A DNA stretch of 64,000 bases. It comes from Ophiostoma sp. CBS 140.51 (taxonomy: Eukaryota > Ascomycota > Sordariomycetes > Ophiostomatales > Ophiostomataceae). The stretch lies in contig JANSLP010000003.1 in assembly GCA_029298735.1 (NCBI GenBank), forward strand, positions 367,153 to 431,152, in the 5' to 3' direction. The notes beneath the pieces are model-generated. The model was not told the origin of the DNA and made no database searches. It was given only the letters and a program-made list of their open reading frames with translations. Shown piece after piece: positions 47,301 to 59,484 of the stretch (position 1 is its first letter; each line of letters begins with the position of its first letter). A program made the position numbers and the translations under genes.

Positions 47301-50300
47301 GGCAAGTCCGCTCCGTGTGGACGGACTTTTCCCCAGCTTTCGAAAAAAAATTTGGCCCAGACAAGCGCGCCGCTAAAATAAAGAAGCATCGCATTGGTTT
47401 TTTTGGTGTCTCGTCCGAGCCCCAGCGGGAAGGCCCGGCCTAAAATAGGGGACCCCGTAACTTTGTTTTGAGGTCCCCTAAAGCTGGCCCGCCATCGCCA
47501 TCACAGTGCCCCCTAAATCTCACAACAACAAAAATTGGCAGTACTGTTTATTTCTCCTCGTTTTTCTTTACGCCTTTTGATAAGTTGACAAGGGCAGAAT
47601 TTAACTTACCTTTTGTGTGTTTTTGCCTTCGTCCTACTCATACCTCTTCATGAATGGTCGAAAGGCGCCGGTTGGCGTATGTCTTGAGTTGGATGGAGCC
47701 CATGGGGCCATGCTTGATATCGTGATAATTTTTTCGAACATCCTGTTTCCGTACAAGGAGTGGAGGCTGAGTTGGTGGTGACTCTAGAAGAGTCGCTTCT
47801 GTTGGCTGTTGTATCGCGTGGAGGTCGCACATACTTCTCTGCTTCTGGATTTTCATCATATTGAAGTGGCTGCATAACCAGGGTCATTCAGTTTGAGAAA
47901 CATCAAATCGAGCGGGGGAGAATTCAATTCACGTAAGGCGAAAAAAAGGGGGGGGGGGGGTCAAAGGTAGCAATGGTTCTGGCCTCACTCAATAAATGGT
48001 TTAAGCGGATGGCGGAGAGTCGTCATAAGGTCGCCGTCAGTCATCGTTGGAGTGGTGTCGTGGGCAAACTGAGCTGAGAACGATAACATCCACTCTCTTC
48101 CATGGCCGTTTGATAACCAGTAGCCTCTTGGGAAATACCCTTTTTGTGCTTTTTATATCTCTTCGGCATTGCGTGCAAGTGACGCATGGCCAGCTTTGAG
48201 CAAGTCTGAGTGACAGAGGTCGCTTGTTTCTCGACTCCATGACCTTTTGAAAGCACGATTAGTATGTCACAATTTCTTCGAAACAATCGTAGGATCAACA
48301 AAATCTAGAGATGGAGCACACCTTTTCCCACTTCAGTCATCACTTTCTCCGTCACCGGATCTATTTCTCGGCACACCCAGTGCCAGGGACATGGAAAAGG
48401 GAAGCCCATCATCCGTAATTTATGGATCCCCGGTGTGGTGTGATGCTCTGATGTGGCGGGGCTTTGGCTCCTCATTTTTTTGGGAAGATCTTCGATACTA
48501 CGGAGACCCAAACGACGAATTCGACAAGTAGAGTACAAAACGGCTAGCACTCAGTACGGACTACTTGTCAGTCATTTCCTCCCATTGATCCTGTCATTAA
48601 CAAACATGGCTTTCTAGCCCACTCTGGCGCACAGAAGTCCCAGCCTCATGGCGGGAGCCAAAATAGAGCGTGGCAGGGAGCGGGAAGCCAACGTAACGCC
48701 CCGGTCCCCTCTTTTCCCCTTTGGTCACTCTTTCTTTGTGTTTGTTTGTATCTTTCTTCTTGTTCCTATGAGGATATTGTGAGGAGCTATGGGTGTTTTT
48801 TCTATGCTATGAGGAGCATGCCACTTGTCCAAAGGGTTCAGCTAATCCAGAGGTAAAATTCGATGACGGCTGGCACACAACCACCTCGCAATTGACCAGA
48901 CTAGAGCCTCGATCAAGACAACTCCATATTCAACAAGAATCCAGCAAAGTACTTCAAGCAAGGAGTTTATTTCTCCGTTCTCAGCCTCAAATACCCAAGA
49001 AGGTGCAAAACGAAAGCATCGGAAGTAACCCTGTACCACAATTTTGAAGGAGGCAACAATAGGCCTTTTTGCCTCAAAATTCCCAATCACACGACGCCGC
49101 ATGCTTTCTTTTTTCCAAGTCCAACTTGAAATTTCAGACCAACCAACAGAGATGCAGTGGAGCACCGGTATGCAACCATGGGGTCAGATTGAACATAAAT
49201 GGGAAGAGAAGATTCGAGGCCCTGTTGGCGAGGGATCTAGCGAAGGGTCGGGAGAACCAAAAAGAAAAGAAAGCGTGGCAGCTGAGGGCTCGACCTGGCA
49301 TCTTTGCAAATGGACTTCTTGGCTACTTATGGTTGAAGAATGCACCATATCAAAGGCAGAAACTTGCATCGAAGGCCTGGCCAGTTCTCTCAGCTGCCTC
49401 TGCCCCCCCCCCCCCCCCATTCTGCACAGAACAATGCAGGTCATCTACAATTTATAGCGGCTATTAGATCCTTCCATATACTGCAAACTGTTTTCTTTAT
49501 TGAATTCCATGCATGTTTCACTTGCGCTCATATGAGCTTGCCTTATTTTGATTGTCAGAGAGTAGGGACGTCTAGAGCGCAATCTTGACAAAGACTATTT
49601 ACCGTCTACTCTCCTTATCATCTTCAAAACACAATCATACTGCATGCTACAAATATTTGGAAATATTGGAGGGACCAACTTCGAGGGCCACGAATAAGTA
49701 ACTCTAGCCATGGGTCCTCTCGATCCCCAACCCACAAACTCAAGGTGCCATCCGACAGTATTTGGTGCATAGCTGCATACCACCTCCGTGCACCCCTGTT
49801 CACCGAGCTGTTGTGTAAGTACACTGCATGTACATCGGAATTGCCATGCATGCCACTGTGCCCTATCCGCCTCGGTCCCCGTCTGCATGTACGATGCATT
49901 TTTAGTGAATTACCACCGGATTCTCTTCCTCCTCCTTTTCTACAAGAAGATCATTTCGTCCCTCGTAGGAATGCGTGACAGTGGAGGGCGTACATGCGGG
50001 AACTAACGTCGGGAGGAGCCCACACGGCACGGTCGAGACAAGCGGCCGGTACCTTGTGGATAAGGACACATCAATATCTGGTCTGGGGGTACCCCAGAAT
50101 ATAAAAGCTTTTCAGAGATCCAATAAATTCTGGTCACAACAAATCACAGGGGTTCATCCCGAATGGTGCAGGGTAGGACAACAAAATCTCAGAGGGGGTC
50201 TTCTGCAGGTCAAATCCACGCTCTGATGTAGCAGTATTTCGCACGACGTATTTTATCCGGGGAGTGGTCTCCTGAACGGCAGAGATGGCAAAATCTGTGT

Positions 50301-51809
50301 CATGAAGGCTAATTGTCAGGATTCGAACCGAAAAGATGAAAGAACGATCTGAGTGGAAGATAAGGTTCACAACCTGAAGGTGCCTGGAGGGCTGAAGAGG
50401 AAGTTGCGATGAAGGTGGTGTGGGTGGGCTGTATTCTGCGGGTCGTTCAAGTGGGTCAATATGGGGGTTCCTTCCCCTATCGACGCTACTAAACTTCACC
50501 TCTCCCACACCAAAAAACAAATCCAATGTTGTGTAAAACAGCGGGAAGCTCTCGATGTCTTTGAAGATTGCTCTGCCAGACCTCATCGTGATGACACCCA
50601 AGCTGTTACGGAATATGGGGAATCGATCTTTTGTTCTTTTAAATATGGCCAAGGGTGAGTATGCATGACAGTAAAGGGAAGAGCGATTGTAGTAGTGGTA
50701 AACGAGAAAGAGAATTTGAGAAGGAAGGAACAAATGTGGTTAAGGTAAGGGGCACCCTTGAAGGACAAGAAAAAGAAAGCATATGCAAGAGAATGTGCTT
50801 CGTGACTTTGTGACGACTCGCAGTTGGCCACGCACCCACACTCTCCCACGCTTACCCTTGCTTGTCTCTTTTCTTCTGTCTGTTGTTGCCTCCTCCTCAC
50901 CTTCTTTTCGCTTACCCCAAGCATCGTTGTGTGGTGTTTATTTTTGCCCCACGAGTGTTGGCTTCCATCGTGCCTTCCCTCTATGGTTTCTTTTCTTTTT
51001 TTTGTGTGCCTGCCTCAGCGTGTTTATCACACTTTCTATTGCCTGTATTTTACTTTGTGCCTTCCCCAAAGTCTCGCGTCGAGACTCCTATCTTCCTTTT
51101 CGTTCGTCTTTTCTTGCCTCCTTAACTCTGCACTCTCCTTTGCTTTCTTCTTCAAGTTCCTTATCCTGTGCATTTGCATCCGACATTGTCTTTCTTTTGT
51201 TGCACTCGCCTAACACGTATAATAGGGACCTCATCCCCGTCCCCCTTGTTCCTGTCCTCGCTTGTTTCTCGCAATCCAGCTCGTCTTCAATTTCGGTTCT
51301 CCCATCAACCCTCAAGTTTTCTCCGACCTTTCAGCCCTATCTCTCGTCAGATCTTCCACTTCAAACTCACAGCACTAAACATAATTCCACCGTGATCCAC
51401 ACACCGGCCCTTTCTTCCCACGAGTTATTTTTCTGGTCTCCCTCTGCCGTTTGATCTTTGTCCACTTTTGTTCTTCAACGCATTTCATCCGCATATCTGG
51501 CACTCAGTGTTGGTAGCTCAAGGCCCAAAATTCAGCATATTGACTGATCGTGCGGCCACTCCACATCTTCGACTCTCTCCCGCTATTCTGTCGCCAATAC
51601 CTCAAATGGGCCACTTCGCCTCCCCGTTGATCAACCCCAGATTCGAGTTTGCATATTTTTGCCTCACGACAACTGTGTCTATCTTTGCCAGACTCATTTT
51701 GGGACCTATTGTCGCCGTCCTTATTTGCATCCATCTCGTGCTTTCTCTCCTGCGCCTCCGCACTCCGGATATTTCTTGGTCCAAGAATCTACCGGGCTTC
51801 TAAGCCAGC
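44347..51809. other. 7.5-kb spacer with weak open frames only
   Basis: No family is recognisable. Weak frames at 45942-46265 (plus) and 50134-50733 (minus, 199 codons) are protein-like in places but lack motifs and support. Contents include runs of 13 G (47948-47960) and 16 C (49403-49418), a small inverted pair GGGGACC/GGTCCCC near 47449-47479, TACGGAGTA-like words, and a T/C-rich tract at about 50830-51450, probably the promoter and leader of the gene at 51810. Confidence 0.5.
50134..50733 (-). CDS. Weak hypothetical ORF
   Basis: A 199-codon minus-strand frame has mixed composition that is not obviously low-complexity (for example KDIESFPLFYTTLDLFFGVG). No family is recognised, third positions are not clearly biased, and there is no typical leader. 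It would be transcribed divergently from the Pro/Gln-rich gene. It may be a decayed gene or a chance frame. Confidence 0.2.
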   Translation of the reverse strand: MFLPSQILFLVYHYYNRSSLYCHAYSPLAIFKRTKDRFPIFRNSLGVITMRSGRAIFKDIESFPLFYTTLDLFFGVGEVKFSSVDRGRNPHIDPLERPAEYSPPTPPSSQLPLQPSRHLQVVNLIFHSDRSFIFSVRILTISLHDTDFAISAVQETTPRIKYVVRNTATSERGFDLQKTPSEILLSYPAPFGMNPCDLL

Positions 51810-52999
51810 ATGAAGCCCAATTCTTCTTCCCAGAAGTCACGATTCGGTTCACACGCCACATTTCCCATTGAGTATGTCGGCATCTTCTACACATGTACAA
51901 ATACGACAGTTTGCTATGCCATGAGCGTAAGCTGACACAGCACGTCAACAGCTTGACAAACGTCAAACGGCCTTCGCAGGTCAAAGGGAAGGAGATGGAA
52001 AAGGTCGCCAGCTTTTCAAATCACCCAGCGGGGGCATCTTACTTTTTAGTTCCGCAACTGGGCTCCCAGCCGGATCCAATACAGCACCCTTTGCAAGAAC
52101 AGCACGAGTATCAGTCCAATTACTCCAGTCTGCCAATAGCACAACCTTCTGAGCAACAACAATCACAACAGGTGTATCTTAGCCAGACTGGTCCATCTCC
52201 ACATCAGCAGCAGCAGCAGAAGCAGCAGCCTTACCAACACTCGCAACCGCAAATAACATACCCGGGATACTTCCAACCTCAACAACCACATCTTGAGCCT
52301 CCGCCGCCTAATAATCAGCCACCACCGCACATCCCACAGTTGCAGCCCCAAGGTCCACAGCAGCCGTATTCACAAGCTCACCCGCAAGAGCAACAGCCTC
52401 ATCCTTTAACTCGTCATACATTATCCCAAGAACCTCGCCAACTAGAACAGTCCATCATCCGACCAGAACCAGACGAGCAGGAATGCCAAAAGCCAAAATG
52501 TCAGCAGCTTAGGCTTCGGATTCGACTTCTTGAGCTGAAAGTTCAGGGACAGTGCATCCAGAATATGCACCACCATTTATCAATGCTGCAGCCAGAGCAG
52601 CAACAATTCCAGCCTCTTGGCACTCAGCATCACGACAACGCCACGGGCAATGTCTGCTCAGACGATGATGACGACGGCTCAGAGCAGCTCAGGCTGGGCA
52701 TGCAGAGAGAGTTGCAAGAACACATGGTGCATATGCAGATCCATAATCAAAATCAAAATTCAATTCCGATACATACACCAATTCCCATGTCGGTCCCTCA
52801 ACCAAGCCTTTTAACACTACCGACGCCGACATTCACCCCTGCACCACAAAAAAGTCACGAAATCCATCTACCTTCTCATATACCCACACAGCCATCGACG
52901 CACATGCCAGTTCTGGTGTCGATACCGGTTCCTCTCCAAGTACCAACGCCAATACCACCGCAAGCGTCTTCACAAACACTTTCACATGCCCCGGAATAA
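51810..52999 (+). CDS. Pro/Gln-rich hypothetical protein
   Basis: Two exons, 51810-51871 and 51952-52999, are joined across an 80-base intron (GTATGT...CAACAG with a GCTGAC branch site), giving 369 residues to the first stop. The ATG at 51810 opens MKPNSSSQKSRFGSHATFPI. The downstream ATG at 51893 lies inside the intron and was rejected. The body is dominated by Gln, Pro, His and Ser. Midway is a short leucine- and arginine-rich heptad-like segment (KCQQLRLRIRLLELKVQGQC), possibly a coiled coil, followed by an acidic SDDDDDGSE stretch. The composition resembles activation-domain or scaffold proteins, but no DNA-binding domain is visible. The same Pro/Gln-rich frame continues for 57 codons past the TAA at 52997-52999 and ends near a GTACGT donor-like site. 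The stop may therefore be a recent nonsense change, and the gene may be longer or a pseudogene. Confidence 0.55.
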
Positions 53000-54976
53000 C
53001 CGCCACCACAACCAGCAGTACATGTACAAATGCATTGTCCTCCGCCTCTACCCACGCAGACCCTTACACCAGTAACCACGCCAATACCACACCCGGGTCT
53101 CATGCAGATGCAGATGCATTTACCAGAGCAGGTACGTACACCGTTTACACCCCCTTACTGTTATGAAACATGACCCCAAGCTCACCATATTTGTCCAGCC
53201 GACTTGAGATTAATTTCCATTTGATCTCCCTTCCTCGATCAATACTTTCAGCCTCAGGATTGTCCTTCTTTGAAAAGGGCGGTAGCAAGTGTTGCAACCT
53301 ATTTGTCGATACTGGTGTGAACCTAGGCAAGTTAGGCTTCAGAACTGCCAGTATCGGTATTCGTACTAAAAATGAATCACAGCCAGGACGGAAGTGGTAT
53401 GCATACCGTTTCCACGCCCGCTACATTTCCGCAGGCGCTCACTCTGTTGTCAAATTGCCGGGCCAGCCCATCGTCGGAACGAATGACGACTGGTCGCTAC
53501 GGAGTAAAACATGCAGTGTTCCTGCAGATGATGAAGAAAGTGGGCCCCTGTCTCGGGCCAATTACCTTTGTCACTTTTAAATTTAGAGCGCTTTCGAATA
53601 TATTTCGAGTTTGTTTCCCAGACACTCGGGACGATTGGTTTCATGACGCTGGGAATCAATATTTTGTACGGCTAGAGGTGCTGTGGTACGAAAGTATGGG
53701 TTTTTTTTTATATTTCACCGTCTTGTAATATTCACCAAGGATGCTTACTTCTTTTTAAGATTGTGTTACATTTTTTTAAAAAGATATTTCCCCCTTGTGG
53801 TGATGGAAATAATGAACTATCAAACTGAACTCCTATCCTTAACAATATTTATCGTATTGCTTTTCATATTTATCGAAGACCCAATCGACACATCAAGTAG
53901 GATAATCAAAAAAGTATTTTATAAATCAGCCAAAATTCTTATAGAACAATTATGAGTCAAATAGATTCGCTCCTCGATGCTGAAGGGTGCTATTAATAAC
54001 AAATGTCGTTGATATCACGTGTAGTGGCACGGTATTGTATCGGCGAGCCTTGGACTGTGAGGAATTGCCACCAGCTTTTGGCCCCTTCGCTGGGTCTATT
54101 TAGACAGCGAGTACATACGCCTTAGTGCTCGGTGTAGTCTGTTTAGGTACCCTCTCCATCCCAACAGAGGGATTTCAGTCGGCTTGTTTTGGGAGTAAAT
54201 ACATGAGAAGACGGGTACAAAGTCTGATATAATACTAAACAAAAATATTTCTGTTCATAGCATATTTCACTAAAATTGAAATATGGCTGGTGAAGGAGTA
54301 AATATCAAAGTTCTGAAGCTTGTTTATTTTCAGGGTGCATTGTAGGCAGCGATAAGAAAGCCGATAATCTGGTAGCCGTGTCAATATCCACAGCTTCCCC
54401 CGCCATCTGGAACTGGTGTGGGTCTCGTTGCTAGGCCCAGCCAGTCGCGTTTCCCAAACTTGCGCCATCACCGTGGTTGCCTCTCGTCGCCTTCATTCTA
54501 TTGACTTCGAAGCTCTCTTGCCGTGCATCGCATTCCACGGCATTCCACAGACCTCAATCCACCAGTGCACAACACACTCAATACTCTTGACTTCTACCTT
54601 ATGGTCTTGAGTGCACCTCTTCCTTTCACCTCTACCAATTCTTTCCAATCCTTTCTCTCGGTAAGCTCACAATGTGATTGGCCCCGCGGCCTGTTGCAGC
54701 TTTACAAAAAACTGACTGTTTTTGCCCGCCGTGGCGTTTCCCAGAACTCGAAAATCTCCCCAGACACACTCTCTTGTCATCGCGACGACCTTTCGATAGG
54801 CACATCACGATCGTTGCGACTTTTCATACCCTCGCAGTCGACCCTTTACCGACCGATCCTGTCCTTCGAACCCCGCGCCGGTTTTTTAGCAACTGACCTA
54901 CGTCACGATCGACTTCGACCTCACCTGAACCTAACCCTCACATTACCAACCACGCCCCGATACACATACACGCACC
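53000..54976. other. Spacer, partly AT-rich, upstream of UBP6
   Basis: The first 171 bases continue the Pro/Gln-rich frame of the preceding gene and may be its relic 3' coding part. From about 53580 to 54330 the DNA is AT-rich with no gene. The last ~500 bases are the C/T-rich leader of UBP6. Confidence 0.5.
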
Positions 54977-56903
54977 ATGTCCAGCATGGATGTTGACTCG
55001 GCGGGTGACGCCGCCAAGACCACCGTTCCCGGTATGTACTGCCATTACGGCCCGGCCCTGTCGTCACCGCCTCCGACACCGCTCTGATCTCGGACTGTAT
55101 GCTAACCATCTCCTAGTCGTCATTCGGCACCAGGGAAAGAAGTACGATGTCGATGTTGATATCTCCGAACCCGGCGCCATCTTCAAATACCAAGTGTTCA
55201 GCCTGACGGGCGTCCAGCCCGAGAACCAGAAGATCCTTATCAAGGGCAAGCAAGTCAAGGATGACACGGAGATGTCGACGCTCGGCCTCAAGCCGGCTCA
55301 GGCCATTATGGTTCTGGGCCAGCCCGGTGCCGCGCCCACCCGTTTCGAGGCACCCAAGGAGAAGCCCCGCTTCGTGGAGGACTTTGACAGCAACGATGCA
55401 GCTCTCCAGGGCGACACGCCCGGCGGCCTCACCAATCTGGGCAACACCTGCTACCTCAACGCATCCCTGCAGGCGATGAGGTCGATCCCCGAGCTGCAGG
55501 ACTCGCTGGTCAACCGGTTCCAGGGCGACGCCACCAACACGTCGCCGACTCTGGCCCGCCACCTGCGTGAGGTCTACTCCCGCATGTCCACTTCGAATGC
55601 CGCCTACGTGCCCCAATTCTTCCTCAACACCCTACGGACACTGAACCCCCGCTTCGCCGAACGTTCCCGGACGGGCCAGGGCTACGCGCAGCAGGACGCT
55701 GAAGAGGCCTGGACGTTTATCATGGACAATCTGCGCAGAACACTGTTTGTCAAGAACGAGCCCAAGGCCCTGCCCGCTGCAAAAGAGGACGAGGGCACTA
55801 CTAGCACGGCAACAACGATTGAGTCTGTTCCCGAGGAGGGCCAGAGCGCTGCGAGCAGCTCGTCCGTGAGCATCGTCAAGCGCTACCTGGCGGGCGAGGT
55901 ACAAAAGACGCTCGTGTGCGACGAGCCCGAGGGCCGCACAGAGGCCGAGTCGGCGCCCACAAACGAGACGTTCCTAAGCTTGCCCTGCCACATTAGCATC
56001 TCCATCAACCATCTGCGCGACGGTCTGCTGGCTGGTCTGACAGAAAAGATTGAGAAGCACTCGGAGGTGCTGGGCCGCGATGCCACCTACACGTCGACAC
56101 TCAAGATTTCCCGCCTGCCCAAGTACCTGACTGTACACTTTGTGCGGTTCTACTGGAAGCGTGATATCCAGAAGAAGGCCAAGATTATGCGCAAGGTCAC
56201 GTTCCCGCACGAGCTGGACATTTCCGAGATGTGCACGGACGAGCTGCGGGCCAAGCTGGTGCCTGTGCGCGAGAAGGTGCGCGATGTCCGCAAGGAGGTC
56301 GAGGAGATTGAGCGCACCAACAAGAAACGCAAGCGCCGCCTGTCCATGGAGAAGAAGGCTGAGGCCGCAGCTGCCCGCTTTGGCTCCGCGCCGGCCGGCA
56401 GCGGCTCCAGCTCCGCTGCTGCGGAGACCAAGCCTGCCAGCAGCGACGATAAAAAGGACAAGAAGGAGGGTGAGGACGCCGAGGATGTCGAGTACAAGAC
56501 GGACGCCCAGATTGACGAGGAGAAGAAGGCTTCCCTCGAAAAGGCCAAGGAGGAGCTGTACCAGCTGGTGCGCCCGCGGCTCGAGGAGGACCGCTACGCC
56601 AACCACACGGGCCTGTACGAACTGCGTGCCGTCGTCACGCACCAGGGCGCCGGTGCCGACAGCGGTCACTACACGGCTTTCGTCAAGAAGGGCTCGATTG
56701 TGAACCCCAAGACGGGCAAGAAGACGGAGGAGGACGGCAACTGGTGGTGGTTCAACGACGACACCGTCACCGAGGTGGGCAGCGAGCGCATTGACCAGCT
56801 GGCCGGCGGCGGCGAGTCGCACTCGGCGCTGATTCTGCTGTACGGCTCTGTGCCCCTGCCGCTGCCCGAGAGCCGGGTGACGGAGCAGTTCTTTACGTCG
56901 TAA
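54977..56903 (+). CDS. UBP6: UBP6/USP14 proteasome-associated deubiquitinase
   Basis: Two exons, 54977-55031 and 55117-56903, are joined across an 85-base phase 1 intron (GTATGT...CTCCTAG, with GCTAAC) to give 613 residues. The N terminus is a ubiquitin-like domain (about residues 19-95), which in this family docks on proteasome subunit Rpn1. A USP catalytic domain follows: Cys box GLTNLGNTCYLNASLQAM with the nucleophile C130, QQDAEE, and His box GADSGHYTAFVKKG with H536, followed by WWWFNDDTVTEV. The Cys and His of the catalytic triad are intact. A charged Lys/Glu-rich insert (about 430-510) lies in the catalytic domain, as in other fungal Ubp6. It trims ubiquitin from substrates at the 26S proteasome and maintains the free ubiquitin pool, in cytosol and nucleus. 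Length is near the family norm, and it has no functional link to its neighbours. Confidence 0.95.
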
Positions 56904-59484
56904 GCAAAGAGGAGGATGGTGGCATTACGAGAGGTGGTGCCTTGAAGTCTATGCGTGGAGGGAGGGGGAGCGGGCAAAAAGGGCCGACAGAACATCTAGA
57001 CAAGGCCATGGACGGCTTCTCTTGACAGCATAAACAAAATAAATATCAGCTGTGTTATTTTACTCAACATGTATCCACTCGTAGCAAGGCTGTGACGTAT
57101 GTATCAAAGGTGAGTGGGGGCACGATGTCTACGAAGGATGTCTTTTCACTTCCATGCATCACGTCCGGCAGTCGGTTAAAGGTGTATCAAAGTATGCAGC
57201 AAAGCCAACAAGCACCAACAAGCAACAAGCATTGCCAGCCTTACCGATGGCAACCCCCACAAAATGCCAAACCGCGTATTCTTTCCCCATACTCTGTACT
57301 TGGAGCATAGCGACAAAGTTAATCCACCATCTCGGGACCGGGACACACATCTCAGGCCCGGCATTGTCCCCGTCAGCCCGTGTACCGCAGCACGTGGAAT
57401 TTAGCATGGTGGGGCCCGTGATACTATGTGTAGACCATGTTCTGGCCTGCGAGGGAGCACCCGTCGTCTTTCCGTGATTTTGCCGTCTATTTCTAACTTT
57501 TGTTACTTGTCCCCTTCACTTCCGAAAGCCCCCAGACCAGGACATCGGGCCGACCCAAATGAGCCTCGAAGGCCATGATATTCTAACCATGAAAAGACTA
57601 AGCGATTCTTTCACATTTTTAGCGGTGAGGCTCTCATCATTTCCGCTGCCAAGTTTCACAAAAAAGAGAGCTCCAGGGGCACGCATAGCTGAAGAGGCGG
57701 GTAACCGATCTGCGAGCAGCTTTGCCCGCGTGGCACAGCCGCCCGCACGGCGCGAAGGAGTGGGACAGGAATCAACTTTTCAGAGAATTGACAGACATGG
57801 TAAGAAAATCGACAGAAAAGAAGAAACGTAACATGGAAACGTGGGATGAAAAAACGTGTCGCACACGGAGGACAGCCAGCACAGATTTGTGTGTCTTGCG
57901 TGGCACGAGTCGTCACACAGTACTGTCTCTGTAAGCCGTTTTACACTGCACGTGACACGGTTTCTCTAGTCTCAATCTCCACAGGTTCACTCATATGGTA
58001 CAAGATGCATCCCCCTTTGCCCATTTGGAAACAGTATGTGAAGAAGTACTCCGTACATACAACAGACACGTCTTTTGTCTTTTGCATAGCGCAACATCCA
58101 AAAAAAATCCCGGCTGCATGCCCAAACAATACGTTGCCGTGGTTTTCCCATGTCTGGGCCTGAAATCCCATGAATTCTGCACCGCCACAACGCCACTCCC
58201 TTGAAAACCCATACAATCTAAGCTTCTCCACGCCGCCCAGCACGTCCCACAGGCCTTCACCGATCCCACTAGCAACCAAATCGCCGCCTGCTGGAACCCC
58301 TCTCTCTCTCACAGGAAGGACCTGCCCTGTTGCCCCCTTTTCTTGGGCAATCTTGCCCCGCCATTTAGTGCAACACGCTGGCTGCAGGGAGAGACCACTT
58401 TCACTCCCAGTCCTGAACACACACCTGTTGCCTGTTGTCATTGGCTGCTGCCTCCTTCAGGTGGGATATCCACCGCCTTCCTAATTCTCACTTGTCCCCA
58501 ATGGGCGGCGCTGGGCTGGCAAATTTTGCTGGCGCAGTTCTTTTTTTCTTCTGAGCACAATTAAAAATAAATCAAAAATAAACCAAAAAATCGGTGAACA
58601 GCTAAATTTTTTTCGTTGGTCCAGGCCCAAGAGGTCACTTCCGACTTTGGCAGGCATGACCGCCATCACTACAGCCAAACCACATTGCGCAGGAAAGAAC
58701 GATGTATACGTAAAATACAATTCAAAATAACAAAAAATAAATGGGGCTTCTCATCTACAATCCAAATCAAACACATTTCGACAACATCTACACCGTGAAT
58801 CGCATTTCTTTTGGGTTGGCGACAAGACGGACCAAGGCCGTTGCCCACTGAGACAGATACAAATAGCGGTGCGTCGTGCAAGCCACACAGTGTCGGTACC
58901 CCCCAGCTAAGTCAAAACAGCAAACCAGCGACCGCTACCGCCCCAGAATTTCTATTTCCCACCGAAAGGCTCCCACCCCCAAAACGCACCAGCGACCACA
59001 CACAACAAAAAAAGTCAGGAAAACAAAAGGGTCCATTCTCGCCGCCCTCACCACACCTTGCACCTCGCCGTCTGCCTCACCTGTCGAGTGCTTCCATCTA
59101 TCGCTTCTTGGTGCCAGTCGACCATTCGAATCTTCAGCCCCGTGGCCCTTCTGCGATTTGCGACCTGCAGTCGGCCATCACCAACCCCCCCTCCTTGTCC
59201 CTTTTGGATCCCCCAGTCCCTCCCTTTCGCACGACCGCCCTCGACGACACATTGGCCCCTCCGCCTTACCCGCTCCCTCGAGCGTCTTCCTTCGTCCCTC
59301 CTTTCTCTTAACCCCCCGCGTCTCTCGTCCACCCCGAAATATTTTTGTCGACGGTCCGGCACGCCGTGAATTCGTTCTCCTGCCGCCCCCCTCTCTTCCC
59401 TCGTCAAAACCATCCTTGGAAGCCGCCACCCTCGAGACCGGCCTTCAATCAGCACGTCGCAACGCGCGACACAGCCCATCGACA
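56904..59484. other. Spacer between UBP6 and the importin gene
   Basis: No recognisable gene lies here. A TACTCCGTA word lies near 58046. The final ~450 bases are a C/T-rich leader running up to the ATG at 59485; frames through it (for example from 58876) are leader translations. Confidence 0.5.

Noticed and set aside
50310..50335. GGATTCGAACC-like word suggesting a minus-strand tRNA T arm
   Set aside because: No matching box A at the right distance and the T stem does not pair.
50783..51454. 223-codon plus frame
   Set aside because: It is a T/C-rich tract giving Ser/Leu/Phe/Pro-rich nonsense; it is better read as promoter and leader of the gene at 51810.
51893..51951. ATG at 51893 as start of the Pro/Gln-rich protein
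   Set aside because: It lies in a segment with GTATGT donor, GCTGAC branch and CAACAG acceptor; splicing links to a better in-frame start at 51810.
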